Shown: positions 49,043-57,848 of the stretch, one piece after another
Numbering within the stretch: position 1 is the first letter of the stretch
Layout: the number at the start of each line of letters is the position of its first letter
Assembly (NCBI RefSeq): GCF_030408795.1
Contig: NZ_CP047211.1
Coordinates: forward strand, 310,001 to 374,000
Origin: Corynebacterium hansenii
GTDB taxonomy: Bacteria > Actinomycetota > Actinomycetes > Mycobacteriales > Mycobacteriaceae
Reading direction: 5' to 3'
Length of the DNA: 64,000 nucleotides
Position numbers and translations under genes: made by a program
Notes under the pieces: model-generated
Database searches by the model: none
Seen by the model: only the letters and a program-made list of their open reading frames with translations
What the model was told of the DNA's origin: nothing

Positions 49043-49398
49043 CGGCGCCGCCGGAAATGCGAGGGGGCGGGCGGTACGCTGCTGCCCCCTTTTCTGGTGC
49101 CCGGATCGTCGGGGGGGTGAGGCGGGGACGGTCGGATGCGGGCCGGTCGGTTTTCGGGGTGCGGGGGCGGCGTGACCGGCCATTATCGCTTTTGCTTGGC
49201 GACGCCGCGTCCCCCGTGGCGCTCGACGGCGACGCCCGCAACGGGCGACCACTGAATAGGTCATGGGGCGAAACAATCCCTGGTTCGCGGAGGGCGGGGG
49301 CCCTAGCGTGCGAGTCGGGGCCGGTCGACGAGGGCCGGCTTTCGACCACCGTTCGCCGCTGAACTCGTCGGCGGCGGCTGAGCCAGGAGTTTGGATCC
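49043..49398 (+). other. Gene-free region before the trypsin-fold gene
   Basis: About 356 bases. The first part contains the hairpin GGGGGC (49063-49068) with GCCCCC (49084-49089) and TTTT (49090-49093), a probable terminator of the preceding gene. The rest is GC-rich with one AT-richer patch, CATTATCGCTTTTGCTTGG (49181-49199), that could hold a promoter. CCAGGAGTTTGG directly before 49399 is the ribosome site of the next gene. No other feature is seen. Confidence 0.45.
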
Positions 49399-50292
49399 AT
49401 GAAACGCAGGTTTTTTCCCGCACTCGCGGCAGCGACCGTCACGGTATTCGCCGCGTCCATGGTCGCGGCGCCCGTCGCCAAGGCTGAGTACAACTGGCAG
49501 GACGTCATCGAACAGCAGGTGACGGAACAGGTTTCCGCGGCCCATGTCAGGGTCATGGCGGATGGGAACGATTCCTGTTCGGCCACCGTCGTGGCCGATC
49601 AATGGGTGCTCACCGCGGCGGTGTGCGTCGAGGGCGCGCAGAGCGGCACCGTGGTGACCGGGGAGGGGGCGGAGATGAAGAGGATCGGGATCCGATCCGT
49701 GGCCGTGGCCCCGGCTTCCGCGGGCGGAAAGGTGGCGCTGGTGGAGCTGGACGAGCCTTCCGGCGTGGCTCCGCTCCCCGTCGATCCGAGTGAACCGACC
49801 ACGTCTGACATGTACGCGCTGGATCCCGATGCGGATGTGTCGGAGATCTACAACAGGGTTTCCGCGGGATGGACTCTGAGTGAGACGGAGGAAGGGAAGC
49901 AGCGCGCGTGGGGGGCCGGCTTCCTCATGACGCCGAATTCCGGGCCGACGTACCACCCCGAAATCAGCGTGTACTCCATCAACCGCGCGATCATGCCGGC
50001 GGATATCGGGGGACTGGTGGCGTCGGAGGGGAAGCTCATCGGAGTGATGGTGAAGAGGCTCACCCGTCCGGGGTACGACATCACGCCGGTGGCGGAGGTC
50101 TCCACCCCCAATAAGTTCCACGCGTGGATGCAGTCCACCTTGAACCCCGGCGCCCCCATCGGCCCCGGAAAGCCCGGCAGCCTGGACATCTTCGGCAGCC
50201 TCGGGGACATCGAGCTGCCGTCCGGTTCCGCGGATATCGCTCTGCCGGGTATGCCGAAGCTGCCCGGCGCCGAGGCGGCCTCAACGGATTAG
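49399..50292 (+). CDS. Secreted trypsin-fold protein without a catalytic triad
   Basis: A 297-residue exported protein. The signal peptide is residues 1-29 (KRRFFPALAAATVTVFAASM, cleavage near AKA-EY). The body has the chymotrypsin-fold landmarks but all three catalytic residues are changed. TAAHC reads LTAAVC (Val75 for His). The Asp strand DIALLxL reads KVALVEL (Lys111 for Asp). GDSGGP reads ADIGGL (Ile203 for Ser). Proteolysis is not expected. The C-terminal ~40 residues are Pro/Gly rich (GPGKPGSLDIFGSLGDIELP). An intact relative lies 3 kb downstream (52894). AGGAG precedes ATG 49399. It may be a decoy, chaperone or binding protein (inference). Confidence 0.8.
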   Translation: MKRRFFPALAAATVTVFAASMVAAPVAKAEYNWQDVIEQQVTEQVSAAHVRVMADGNDSCSATVVADQWVLTAAVCVEGAQSGTVVTGEGAEMKRIGIRSVAVAPASAGGKVALVELDEPSGVAPLPVDPSEPTTSDMYALDPDADVSEIYNRVSAGWTLSETEEGKQRAWGAGFLMTPNSGPTYHPEISVYSINRAIMPADIGGLVASEGKLIGVMVKRLTRPGYDITPVAEVSTPNKFHAWMQSTLNPGAPIGPGKPGSLDIFGSLGDIELPSGSADIALPGMPKLPGAEAASTD

Positions 50293-50351
50293 CTTCGCCG
50301 CAGCGGCGGCGTGGTCTCCGCTGACCGGGCGCTCTGCCACCCGCCGCCCCG

Positions 50352-51257
50352 CTATCCCAGCGCGAGCGCCAGGGCCGTGACCACGGCCCACAGCAGCATG
50401 GCCCGGCCGGCCATCCCCAGCACGGGGATGAGCGCCGGGCCCTTCGCGTTTCCGGTCACCGGCCGCGAGGCGACGAAGATCAGCGGCGCCGCGAGCAGTC
50501 CGGCCAGCGCCCACGGGGTGGCGAACGCCAGCGCCACCGATGCGATCAGCGGGGCGCACGCCAGCGCGACCCACGCCTTGCGCGTGCCGGCGTCGCCGAG
50601 CCGCACGGCCAGCGTGACCTTGCCGGCTTCGGTGTCGGAGGGGATGTCGCGCAGGTTGTTGGCCAGATTCACGGAAGCGGAGATCGCGCCGACGGCCACC
50701 GCCGCCGCCACGCCGGGCCAGCTGGTCCGCCCGGCCTGGGTGAACTCGGTCCCGAGCACCGCGACGAGCCCGAAGAACATGAACACCGCCACCTCGCCCA
50801 GGCCGCGGTACCCGTAGGGGTTGTCGCCGCCGGTGTAGAACCACGCGCCGGCGATGCACGCCACGCCGACGAGCACCAGCCACCATGCGCTGAGCACGGC
50901 GAGCACCAGGCCGGCGACGCCCGCGATACCGAACGCGGCGAACGCGGCGGCTTTGACCAGTTTCGGCGGCACCAGGCCGGATCCGGTCAGGCGCAGGGGG
51001 CCGGAGCGGTCGTCGTCGGTGCCGCGTACGCCGTCGGAGTAGTCGTTGGCGTAGTTGACGCCGACGATCAGCGCCCACGCCACGATGAGCGCCAGCGCGG
51101 CGCGGCCCCACAGCACGTCGGAGTGGTGGGCGGCCGCGCCGACGCCGGCGACGACGGGGGCGAAGGCGTTGGCCCACGTGTGGGGGCGGGCGCCTTCGAG
51201 CCAGTCGGCGAAGGTCGCGGGCCGGTCTGCGGGGCGGGGGGTGGTGCGGGCGGTCAT
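50352..51257 (-). CDS. menA: 1,4-dihydroxy-2-naphthoate polyprenyltransferase
   Basis: Attaches the polyprenyl chain to 1,4-dihydroxy-2-naphthoate in the membrane, giving demethylmenaquinone. The 301 residues form about eight helices with the UbiA-family Asp motifs VNYANDYSDGVRGTDDDR (first DxxxD) and NLANNLRDIPSDTEAGK (second). Both are intact. ATG 51257 overlaps the menE stop by ATGA, so menE-menA are one operon. Confidence 0.95.
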   Translation of the reverse strand: MTARTTPRPADRPATFADWLEGARPHTWANAFAPVVAGVGAAAHHSDVLWGRAALALIVAWALIVGVNYANDYSDGVRGTDDDRSGPLRLTGSGLVPPKLVKAAAFAAFGIAGVAGLVLAVLSAWWLVLVGVACIAGAWFYTGGDNPYGYRGLGEVAVFMFFGLVAVLGTEFTQAGRTSWPGVAAAVAVGAISASVNLANNLRDIPSDTEAGKVTLAVRLGDAGTRKAWVALACAPLIASVALAFATPWALAGLLAAPLIFVASRPVTGNAKGPALIPVLGMAGRAMLLWAVVTALALALG

Positions 51258-52621
51258 TCGGACATCATCCCCCATCGCGTGGCGAGCGTCCCGGCCAGGC
51301 CCGCCCGGTCCAGCTTTCCGCTGGGCAGGGTGGGCATGTGCTTGACGACGAACACCGCCCTCGGCAATTGGTGTTTCCCGAGGAGAGGGGCGAGGCGGCG
51401 GCGGAATTCGTCGGAGACGGCGCGGTCGTGGGTTGGACCGGTGGCGTCAACGTCCGTGGGGTTCACGGGTGGGGTGCCGTCGGCTGAGGGGGTCGCGTTC
51501 GGCTCAGCGCGGTCCGGGGCGAGGGTCACGGCGGCGACGGCGGCGCGGCCGAGCTCCGGATCGGGGACTCCGACGACGGCGGCGTCGGCCACGCCGTCCA
51601 GCGAGGTCAACGCGTCCTCGATGGGCCCGGGCAGGAATTTCAAGCCGCCGGAGATGATGACGTCGTCCATGCGGCCGAGAACCGTCACCACGACATGGTC
51701 GCCGCGGTCGTCGATGCGGCCGGCGTCCGAGGTGCGGAACACCCCGCACCCGGCTCCACCGCCGACTCCGCCATTGCGGTCGCGCGGAACCCGGCACGGG
51801 CTCGGCTTCAGATCCGGCGAATCGACGTTGCGGTAGCCGCGCGCCACCATCGGCCCCTCGATGACGATGCGCCCCTCGTGCGCATCCGATCCCGGGCCGG
51901 CGTCCCCGTCCGCCTCCACGGTCACCCGGGCGCCGTCGAGCGGGACGCCGTCATAGGCGATGCCGCCGGAAGTTTCGGACGACCCGTAGCTGGTCACCGC
52001 GGTGATGCCCGCCGCGCGCGCCCGGGCGAGCAACTCCGGCGCGGTGGCCTGGCCCCCGACGAGCACGCCGTCGAGCGACGCCAGCGCCGCGGTCACGTCG
52101 GCGTCATCGAGGATCCGGCGCAGCTGCAGCGGAACGACGGACGTGTACCGGCGTCGCCCGGTCATCGCCCCGATCGCCTCGGCCAAAGCGGCTGGGCGGA
52201 AGCCGTCGTCAAGCTCCATGGCGACGGGAACCTCACCCGCCCGCAACGTCCGCAGCAGCACCTGCAGGCCCGCGATGTGGACCGGGGGAGTGGCCAAGAG
52301 CCACTGCCCCGGGCCACCGAGGCGCGCATGCGTGGCGTCGATCGACGCGCGCAGGTTCGCGGCCGTCAACATTGCCCCCTTGGGGGTGCCCGTCGAACCC
52401 GAGGTGCAGGCGACGATCGCGACGTCCGCGGCGATCGGCTCGCCCGCCCGCTGGGTGCGCTCCAGCAACTCGGCGCGCACCGGATCATCGGCCGGCACGG
52501 GTAGCACATTTGCGTTTCCGTCCAGGGCTTTTGCCAGTGCGGGCACCGCCTCCAAGGCGCGGACGCCCGGCCACATGGGCAAGGGAACCAACGGGTGCGT
52601 AACGGGGTCTGGGGCATTCAC
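51254..52621 (-). CDS. menE: o-succinylbenzoate-CoA ligase
   Basis: Activates o-succinylbenzoate to its CoA ester in menaquinone synthesis. The 455-residue acyl-adenylate enzyme has the P-loop ACTSGSTGTPKGAMLTAANL, VTSYGSSETSGGIAYDG, the ribose Asp in FRTSDAGRIDD, the hinge VTVLGRMDDVIISGGLKF and the C-terminal Lys in PTLPSGKLDRAGL. Two low-complexity insertions, RDRNGGVGGGAGCG before the ribose motif and a Pro/Thr/Asp stretch near residue 395, are unusual. GTG 52621 is placed 7 nt after TACCCT; the open frame upstream is basic and not homologous. Confidence 0.93.
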   Translation of the reverse strand: MNAPDPVTHPLVPLPMWPGVRALEAVPALAKALDGNANVLPVPADDPVRAELLERTQRAGEPIAADVAIVACTSGSTGTPKGAMLTAANLRASIDATHARLGGPGQWLLATPPVHIAGLQVLLRTLRAGEVPVAMELDDGFRPAALAEAIGAMTGRRRYTSVVPLQLRRILDDADVTAALASLDGVLVGGQATAPELLARARAAGITAVTSYGSSETSGGIAYDGVPLDGARVTVEADGDAGPGSDAHEGRIVIEGPMVARGYRNVDSPDLKPSPCRVPRDRNGGVGGGAGCGVFRTSDAGRIDDRGDHVVVTVLGRMDDVIISGGLKFLPGPIEDALTSLDGVADAAVVGVPDPELGRAAVAAVTLAPDRAEPNATPSADGTPPVNPTDVDATGPTHDRAVSDEFRRRLAPLLGKHQLPRAVFVVKHMPTLPSGKLDRAGLAGTLATRWGMMSE

Positions 52622-52634
52622 GATTGTCAGGGTA
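52622..52634 (-). promoter_or_regulatory. Leaderless-type promoter of menE-menA
   Basis: On the minus strand TACCCT (52634-52629) is followed by 7 nt and GTG 52621. Confidence 0.5.
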
Positions 52635-52893
52635 GGTGCACGCCGCGCACGCGGGGAGCGCCGCCTCCGGGTGCGCAACCCGGTGAATTTGGTTCCCCAT
52701 CTTTCGGTTTCGGGGAGGGACCAATATGATCAGTGCAGTTTCGACGAATTCGTCCGCCGTGTCGGCAACCTTCGGTCGAGGCCGGATCTTCAGGAAGATG
52801 CGCCCCGAAGGCTGCGGTAATGCCGCGCGCGGACGACGTCGGGCCGCGGCCCTCCGGGTCGCATCACAAGGCAACCAAGTGAAGGAACCCCGC

Positions 52894-53763
52894 ATGCTCC
52901 GTCGCGTCACCACGTCCGTCGTCGCGGCCGCCGCCCTCATCGGCGTCGCCGCCGCACCCGCCAACGCCCTCGTCTTCGGCAGCTTCGATGGCCCGCCCGC
53001 CGAGCGCGACGCCGTCGTCCGCATCCACATGCTCAACAAGGACGGCATCGCCGAGTGCACGGGCACCGCCGTCACCAAGCAGTGGGTGCTCACCGCCCAG
53101 CACTGCATCGAGGGCCTCGCCCGCGATGCGCAGGGCCGCATCTCCGGCACGGTGACCACCAAGGAAGGCCGACTGGGCAACGAGGAGAACACCTTCCAGG
53201 TCAACGAGGCCCACAGCGCCCTGGAGACCAACCCGGCGCTCGGCGACGTCGCCCTGCTGCACGTGACCCGCGATCTCAACGTCGAGCCCGTGGGCATCGA
53301 CTTCAACAACGTTTCGAACCAGCAGGGTTCCGCCTACGGCTGGTCCACCCTGGGCATGGGCGCGACCGGCCGACTGCCGCGCACGGACATCGACATCAAG
53401 ACCAAGGAACAGCACCCGCTGTACAAGTCCAGCGAGGCGTACGTCACCACGTCGAAGCGCCCCGCCCAGCTGCAGCAGGGCGACTCCGGCGGACCGTTGT
53501 TCGTCAACGGCAAGGTCGCGGGCGTCCTGTCGGTGGGCATCGGCTCCATCACCAACCCGGTGAACATCTCCGGCACCTACATGCACGCCTCCATGGACGT
53601 CCCGGGCCTGCAGGAATGGATCAACAACCTCCTGGGCACCGACCCGGGCACCGAGCCGGGTGACGATCCGGAGGTCCCGGGCGGCGGCTCCATCATCCCG
53701 CTGCTGCCGGTCATCCCGGGCACGGCGGAGATCATCAACATCGTCGGCGCCGGCTCCCTGTAA
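52894..53763 (+). CDS. Secreted trypsin-like serine protease
   Basis: A 289-residue exported S1-family protease with an intact triad. The signal peptide is residues 1-27 (LRRVTTSVVAAAALIGVAAAP, cleavage near ANA-LV). The catalytic His is in WVLTAQHCIEG, the Asp in LGDVALLHVTRD and the Ser in LQQGDSGGPLFVNGKVAGVLS. A Pro/Gly/Asp-rich segment (~250-268, PGTEPGDDPEVPGGG) and a final hydrophobic stretch, IIPLLPVIPGTAEIINIVG, follow, perhaps for wall or membrane association. GAAGGAA before ATG 52894 is its ribosome site. It sits between the minus-strand menE and menB genes and ends in a strong terminator. Confidence 0.9.
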   Translation: MLRRVTTSVVAAAALIGVAAAPANALVFGSFDGPPAERDAVVRIHMLNKDGIAECTGTAVTKQWVLTAQHCIEGLARDAQGRISGTVTTKEGRLGNEENTFQVNEAHSALETNPALGDVALLHVTRDLNVEPVGIDFNNVSNQQGSAYGWSTLGMGATGRLPRTDIDIKTKEQHPLYKSSEAYVTTSKRPAQLQQGDSGGPLFVNGKVAGVLSVGIGSITNPVNISGTYMHASMDVPGLQEWINNLLGTDPGTEPGDDPEVPGGGSIIPLLPVIPGTAEIINIVGAGSL

Positions 53764-53833
53764 GGAGCCACGCGGTAGCGCGCGAAGGCGCGCCCGCGCC
53801 GGCGGCGCGCCGCGAGCGCACCGCCGAACGGCG

Positions 53834-53875
53834 AACCCGCCGCGGACCACAGCACGTGGTCCGCGGCGGGTTTTT
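53834..53875 (+). terminator. Terminator of the trypsin-like protease gene
   Basis: A perfect 17-bp stem (53834-53850 with 53856-53872) around AGCAC, followed by T to 53875. On the minus strand it also reads as a hairpin with AA at its end and may stop menB transcripts. Confidence 0.9.
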
Positions 53876-53963
53876 CATGTCCGGGTCGGCAGCGGCGCCG
53901 TGGGCGGCGACGGAGCGCCGTGAGCGAAGACGCAGCGCCGCCCCGTCGGCGGAAAGCAGCCCC

Positions 53964-54950
53964 TCAGTAGTAGAAGGGGAAGTCGTCCCAGTCGGGGTCG
54001 CGCTTTTCCAGGAAGGCGTTCTTGCCCTCGACGGCTTCGTCGGTCATGTACGCCAGTCGGGTGGCCTCGCCGGCGAACACCTGCTGGCCCATCAGGCCGT
54101 CGTCGGTGAGGTTGAAGGCGAACTTCAGCATGCGCTGCGCCGTCGGCGACTTGCCGTTGATGGCACGCCCCCACTCCACGGCGACGTCCTCCAGGTCGGC
54201 GTGGTCGACGACCTCGTTGACGGCGCCCATGCGCTGCATGGTCTCGGCGTCGTAGGGGCGGCCGAGGAAGAAGATCTCGCGCGCGAACTTCTGGCCGACC
54301 TGCTTGGCCAGGTACGCGGAGCCGTAGCCGGCGTCGAAGGAGCCGACGTCGGCGTCGGTCTGCTTGAAGCGGGCGTGCTCGCGTGACGCCAGCGTCAGGT
54401 CCGCGACGACGTGCAGGGAATGCCCGCCGCCGGCCGCCCAGCCGTTGACCACGGCGATGACCACCTTCGGCATGGTGCGGATCAGCCGCTGCACCTCCAG
54501 GATGTGCAGGCGCCCGCCCTCGACCTTCGCGCGGGCCTCGTCCACGGAGTCGGCGGTGGCGGCCTCGACGTCGGAGTCGTGCGACGTGGCGTACTGGTAC
54601 CCGGACCGGCCGCGGATGCGCTGGTCGCCGCCGGAGCAGAACGCCCAACCGCCGTCCTTGGGCGACGGCCCGTTGCCGGTCAGCAGCACCACGCCCACGT
54701 CCGGGGTGCGGCGCGCGTGGTCGAGCGCCCGGTACAGCTCGTCGACGGTGTGGGGGCGGAAGGCGTTGCGCACCTCCGGCCGGTCGAAGGCGATGCGGAC
54801 GATGCCGTTGGCCCGGCCCTCGCCGGCGTGGCGGTGGTAGGTGATGTCCGTCAGGTCCTCGAACCCGGGCACCGCCTTCCACTGGTCGGGGCGGAACGGA
54901 TTGGCGGTGGCGCCGGCGTCGCGGCCGGCGGGAGCGTTCTGGTCGGTCAT
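53964..54950 (-). CDS. menB: 1,4-dihydroxy-2-naphthoyl-CoA synthase
   Basis: Closes the second ring of the naphthoquinone from succinylbenzoyl-CoA. The 328-residue crotonase-fold enzyme contains IAFDRPEVRNAFRPHTVDELYRAL, GWAFCSGGDQRIRGRSGYQYA, VVIAVVNGWAAGGGHSLHVVADLTLAS, TDADVGSFDAGYGSAYLAKQVGQKFAREIFFLG and the C-terminal FPFYY region. The MenB-specific catalytic Asp and Tyr are present (VGSFDAGYGS). The ATG follows TAACCT by 6 nt. It diverges from menC. Confidence 0.96.
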   Translation of the reverse strand: MTDQNAPAGRDAGATANPFRPDQWKAVPGFEDLTDITYHRHAGEGRANGIVRIAFDRPEVRNAFRPHTVDELYRALDHARRTPDVGVVLLTGNGPSPKDGGWAFCSGGDQRIRGRSGYQYATSHDSDVEAATADSVDEARAKVEGGRLHILEVQRLIRTMPKVVIAVVNGWAAGGGHSLHVVADLTLASREHARFKQTDADVGSFDAGYGSAYLAKQVGQKFAREIFFLGRPYDAETMQRMGAVNEVVDHADLEDVAVEWGRAINGKSPTAQRMLKFAFNLTDDGLMGQQVFAGEATRLAYMTDEAVEGKNAFLEKRDPDWDDFPFYY

Positions 54951-54988
54951 GGCCCAAGGTTATCGGGTCGCCGTGGCACGATGGCCCC
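54951..54988. promoter_or_regulatory. Divergent leaderless-type promoters of menB and menC
   Basis: In 38 bp, minus-strand TAACCT (54962-54957) lies 6 nt before the menB ATG, and plus-strand CACGAT (54977-54982) lies 6 nt before the menC ATG 54989. The menC hexamer is a poor -10 and is the weaker call. Confidence 0.4.
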
Positions 54989-56092
54989 ATGTCCCGGACC
55001 GATCGCCCCGATCTCACCGCACCGCCAGATCTCCCCGCTCTGCCAAACCTCCCCGACCTCCCGGCCCTCACCGATCTCCTCGACCGCGCCCGCGTGGTCG
55101 CGCTGCCGCTGCGCACGCGCTTCCGCGGCGTGGACGTCCGGGAGGTCATGCTTTTCGACGCCCCCGGCGGCTGGGTGGAGTGGTCCCCGTTCCCGGAATA
55201 CGGCGCGGAGGAGGCGTCGCGGTGGCTGCGGTGCACGCTGGAGATGGGGTGGGGCGCACCGCCGGCCCCGCTGGTGGATTCGGTGGAGGTCAACGCGACC
55301 ATTCCGGCGGTGGATGTCGCGGCGGATGGGGAGGCCGTCGCCAAGCTGCTGGAGCGGTACCCGGGCTGCACGACCGTGAAGGTGAAGGTGGCCGAGCCGG
55401 GGCAGGCGCTCGCCGATGACGTCGCCCGCGTGGAGGCCGTCCGGGCCTGGTTCGCGGCCCGGCACGAGTACCCGCGCGTGCGCGTCGACGCCAACGGGGG
55501 GTGGACGCCCGCGGAGGCCGTCGACGCCATCGCGGCGCTGACCCGCGGCGGCCCGCTGGATTACGTGGAGCAGCCGTGCCGCACCGTCGACGAGCTCGCC
55601 GAGGTCCGCCGCACCCTCCAGCGGACGGGGATTTTCGCGCGCGTCGCGGCCGACGAGCTGATCCGCAAGGCCGACGACCCGCTGGCCGTGGTCCGCGCCG
55701 GCGCGTGCGACGTCGCCGTGGTCAAGGCGGCGCCGCTGGGCGGGGTCGGCGCCGTGGTGCGGGTGGCGGAGGAGATCGGCCGCTTCGGCGTGCCCGTCAC
55801 CGTGTCCTCGGCGCTGGAGTCCGCGGTGGGCATGGGCGCGGGCCTGCGGGCGGTCGCCGCGCTGCCGCCGATTCACGACGACGACGGCACCCCCGTCCAC
55901 CCCAACGCCGCCGGCCTGGCGACGGGATCCCTGTTCGCGGTGGACGTCGCCGAGCGGCCCATCGTCGACGGCCGCATCGCCGTGGGTCCCGTGACGCCCG
56001 ACGCCGCGGTGATGGAGGAGTGCGCCGCGCCGGGCGGCCGCCGCGACTGGTGGTTCCGCCGGCTGGAATCGGCGCTGGGCGTGCTCGGCTGA
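54989..56092 (+). CDS. menC: o-succinylbenzoate synthase
   Basis: Dehydrates SHCHC to o-succinylbenzoate. The 367-residue enolase-superfamily enzyme has the catalytic Lys pair in TVKVKVAEPG, metal ligands in VRVDANGGW, YVEQPC and AADELIRK, and the second Lys in VAVVKAAPLGGV. All are intact. The first ~30 residues are a Pro/Leu/Asp repeat (PDLPALPNLPDLPALTDL) not seen in typical MenC and probably disordered; a later start would remove it, but no better initiation site is apparent. Confidence 0.93.
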   Translation: MSRTDRPDLTAPPDLPALPNLPDLPALTDLLDRARVVALPLRTRFRGVDVREVMLFDAPGGWVEWSPFPEYGAEEASRWLRCTLEMGWGAPPAPLVDSVEVNATIPAVDVAADGEAVAKLLERYPGCTTVKVKVAEPGQALADDVARVEAVRAWFAARHEYPRVRVDANGGWTPAEAVDAIAALTRGGPLDYVEQPCRTVDELAEVRRTLQRTGIFARVAADELIRKADDPLAVVRAGACDVAVVKAAPLGGVGAVVRVAEEIGRFGVPVTVSSALESAVGMGAGLRAVAALPPIHDDDGTPVHPNAAGLATGSLFAVDVAERPIVDGRIAVGPVTPDAAVMEECAAPGGRRDWWFRRLESALGVLG

Positions 56093-56122
56093 GCCACCCC
56101 TCGGCCGCCGAGCGCGCTCCAC

Positions 56123-56135
56123 TACCCTTGGCAGC
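56123..56135 (+). promoter_or_regulatory. Leaderless-type promoter of menD
   Basis: TACCCT (56123-56128), 7 nt, then GTG 56136. Confidence 0.5.
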
Positions 56136-57848
56136 GTGATGGACGGCAATGGAAATGACGGCAATCCGGCCCCTTCGGAGGTCGTGGCGGGGCTCATCGT
56201 CGATGAGCTGATCCGCTGCGGCACCCGCGAGGCGGTCGTGTGCCCGGGTTCGCGGTCGGCGCCGCTGGCCCGCGCGCTGCTGTCCGCCGAGCGCGCCGGG
56301 CGCCTGCGCCTGCACGTCCGCGCCGACGAACGCTCGGCCGGTTTCCTCGCGCTGGGCCTGGCCGCGGCGACGGGCACGGTGACGCCGGTGGCGGTGACGT
56401 CGGGCACCGCCGTGGCCAATCTGCTGCCCGCGATGGTGGAGGCCACGTATTCGCGGGTGCCGCTGATGGCGCTGACCGCGGATCGCCCGGCGTCGTACCG
56501 GGGCACGGGCGCGAACCAGACCATCGTGCAGGACCGGCTTTTCGACGACGCCAGCGTCTCCGAGGTCGACGTCGACGGCACGGCTCCGCTGCCCGAATCC
56601 GGCGCGGCGGCGCTGCGGGCGCGGGTCGACCGCATGGTCGCCGCTGCGCTGGCCCCCGGGCGCGGCGGGGCCGTCCACCTGAACGTCCGGCTGGTCGAGC
56701 CGCTGGTGCCCGACGAGGAACGCCTGCCGGAGCTGCCCGCCGGCCGCGCCGACGGGCCGTGGACGCGGGTGCGCCACATGGCTGGGCCGAAGCCGGGGCT
56801 CGCGAGCGTCGTCAAGCTCGATCTGGGGAAGAAGACGCTGGTCATCGTGGGCTCCGGCGCGCCCGACCTGCCGGAGCTGGCGGCGGTGCCGACCATCGCC
56901 GAACCGAATGCGCCGGCGCCGGAAACGCCCGTGCATCCGCTGGCGGCGGCGACGTTCGGCCGCGATGACTGCCGCCCGGAGCAGATCGTGGTGCTCGGCC
57001 GCCCGACGCTGCACCGCGGCGTGGCGCGGCTGCTGGCGGACCCGCGCATCGACGTCACGGTCATCGCAGACGGCGACGATTACCCGGACGTCACCGCCAA
57101 CGCGCGGTGCGTCGCGGCGGGCGTCGAAGCGGTCGGCGAATGCCCCGAAGCGTGGCTGGAGATCTGCGGCGCGGCATCCGATCTGGCGGTGTCGGCGGTG
57201 CGCGACGTGCTGGCGGAGCCGGTGGAATCGCTGTCGGGGCTGCATGTCGCGGCGGCCGTCGCCGACAGCCTGCGCACCGGCGAGCAGCTGGTGCTGGGCG
57301 CGTCGAACCCGGTGCGCGACGCGTCGTGGGCGGGGCTGCCGTTCCCGGGCGTCGACGTGCACGCCGGGCGCGGGGCGGCGGGCATCGACGGGACGGTGGC
57401 CACGGCCATCGGCGTCGCGCTCGCCCGGGACCGCGCGCACGCCGACGAGATCCGCCCGCCGCGCACGATCGCCCTGATGGGCGACCTGACGTTCCTCCAC
57501 GACGCCGGCGCGCTGAGCATCGGCCCCGGCGAACCGCGGCCCGAGTCGCTGACCATCGTCGTGGCCAACGACTCCGGCGGCGGCATCTTCGAGACCCTCG
57601 AAGCCGGCGCGCCGGCGCTGCGGGGAAGCTTCGAGAGGGTCTTCGGCACGCCGCATTCGGTGGACCTCGCCGCGCTGTGCGCCGCCTACGGGGTGGAGCA
57701 CGAGGAGGTCCGCGACCTGCCCGACCTGCTCGCGGTCCTGCACCCGGACACCGACGTCGACGGCATCCGGGTGGTCGAGGTGGCCACGTCGAGGGCGGGC
57801 CGCAGGGAGCTTCACGACGCCCTGGCGCGGAAGGCGGCTCTGTCCTAG
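56136..57848 (+). CDS. menD: SEPHCHC synthase MenD
   Basis: Thiamin-diphosphate enzyme that joins isochorismate and 2-oxoglutarate, committing chorismate to menaquinone. The 570 residues have VVCPGSRSAPLARALL, HVRADERSAGFLALGLAAATG, AVTSGTAVANLLPAMVEATYSRVPLMALTADRP, and the ThDP/metal-binding region ALMGDLTFLHDAGALSI to VVANDSGGGIFETLE. All are intact. The start is GTG 56136, followed by ATG as the second codon, which could also serve. A DUF3592 gene begins on the next base after its stop. Confidence 0.96.
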   Translation: MMDGNGNDGNPAPSEVVAGLIVDELIRCGTREAVVCPGSRSAPLARALLSAERAGRLRLHVRADERSAGFLALGLAAATGTVTPVAVTSGTAVANLLPAMVEATYSRVPLMALTADRPASYRGTGANQTIVQDRLFDDASVSEVDVDGTAPLPESGAAALRARVDRMVAAALAPGRGGAVHLNVRLVEPLVPDEERLPELPAGRADGPWTRVRHMAGPKPGLASVVKLDLGKKTLVIVGSGAPDLPELAAVPTIAEPNAPAPETPVHPLAAATFGRDDCRPEQIVVLGRPTLHRGVARLLADPRIDVTVIADGDDYPDVTANARCVAAGVEAVGECPEAWLEICGAASDLAVSAVRDVLAEPVESLSGLHVAAAVADSLRTGEQLVLGASNPVRDASWAGLPFPGVDVHAGRGAAGIDGTVATAIGVALARDRAHADEIRPPRTIALMGDLTFLHDAGALSIGPGEPRPESLTIVVANDSGGGIFETLEAGAPALRGSFERVFGTPHSVDLAALCAAYGVEHEEVRDLPDLLAVLHPDTDVDGIRVVEVATSRAGRRELHDALARKAALS

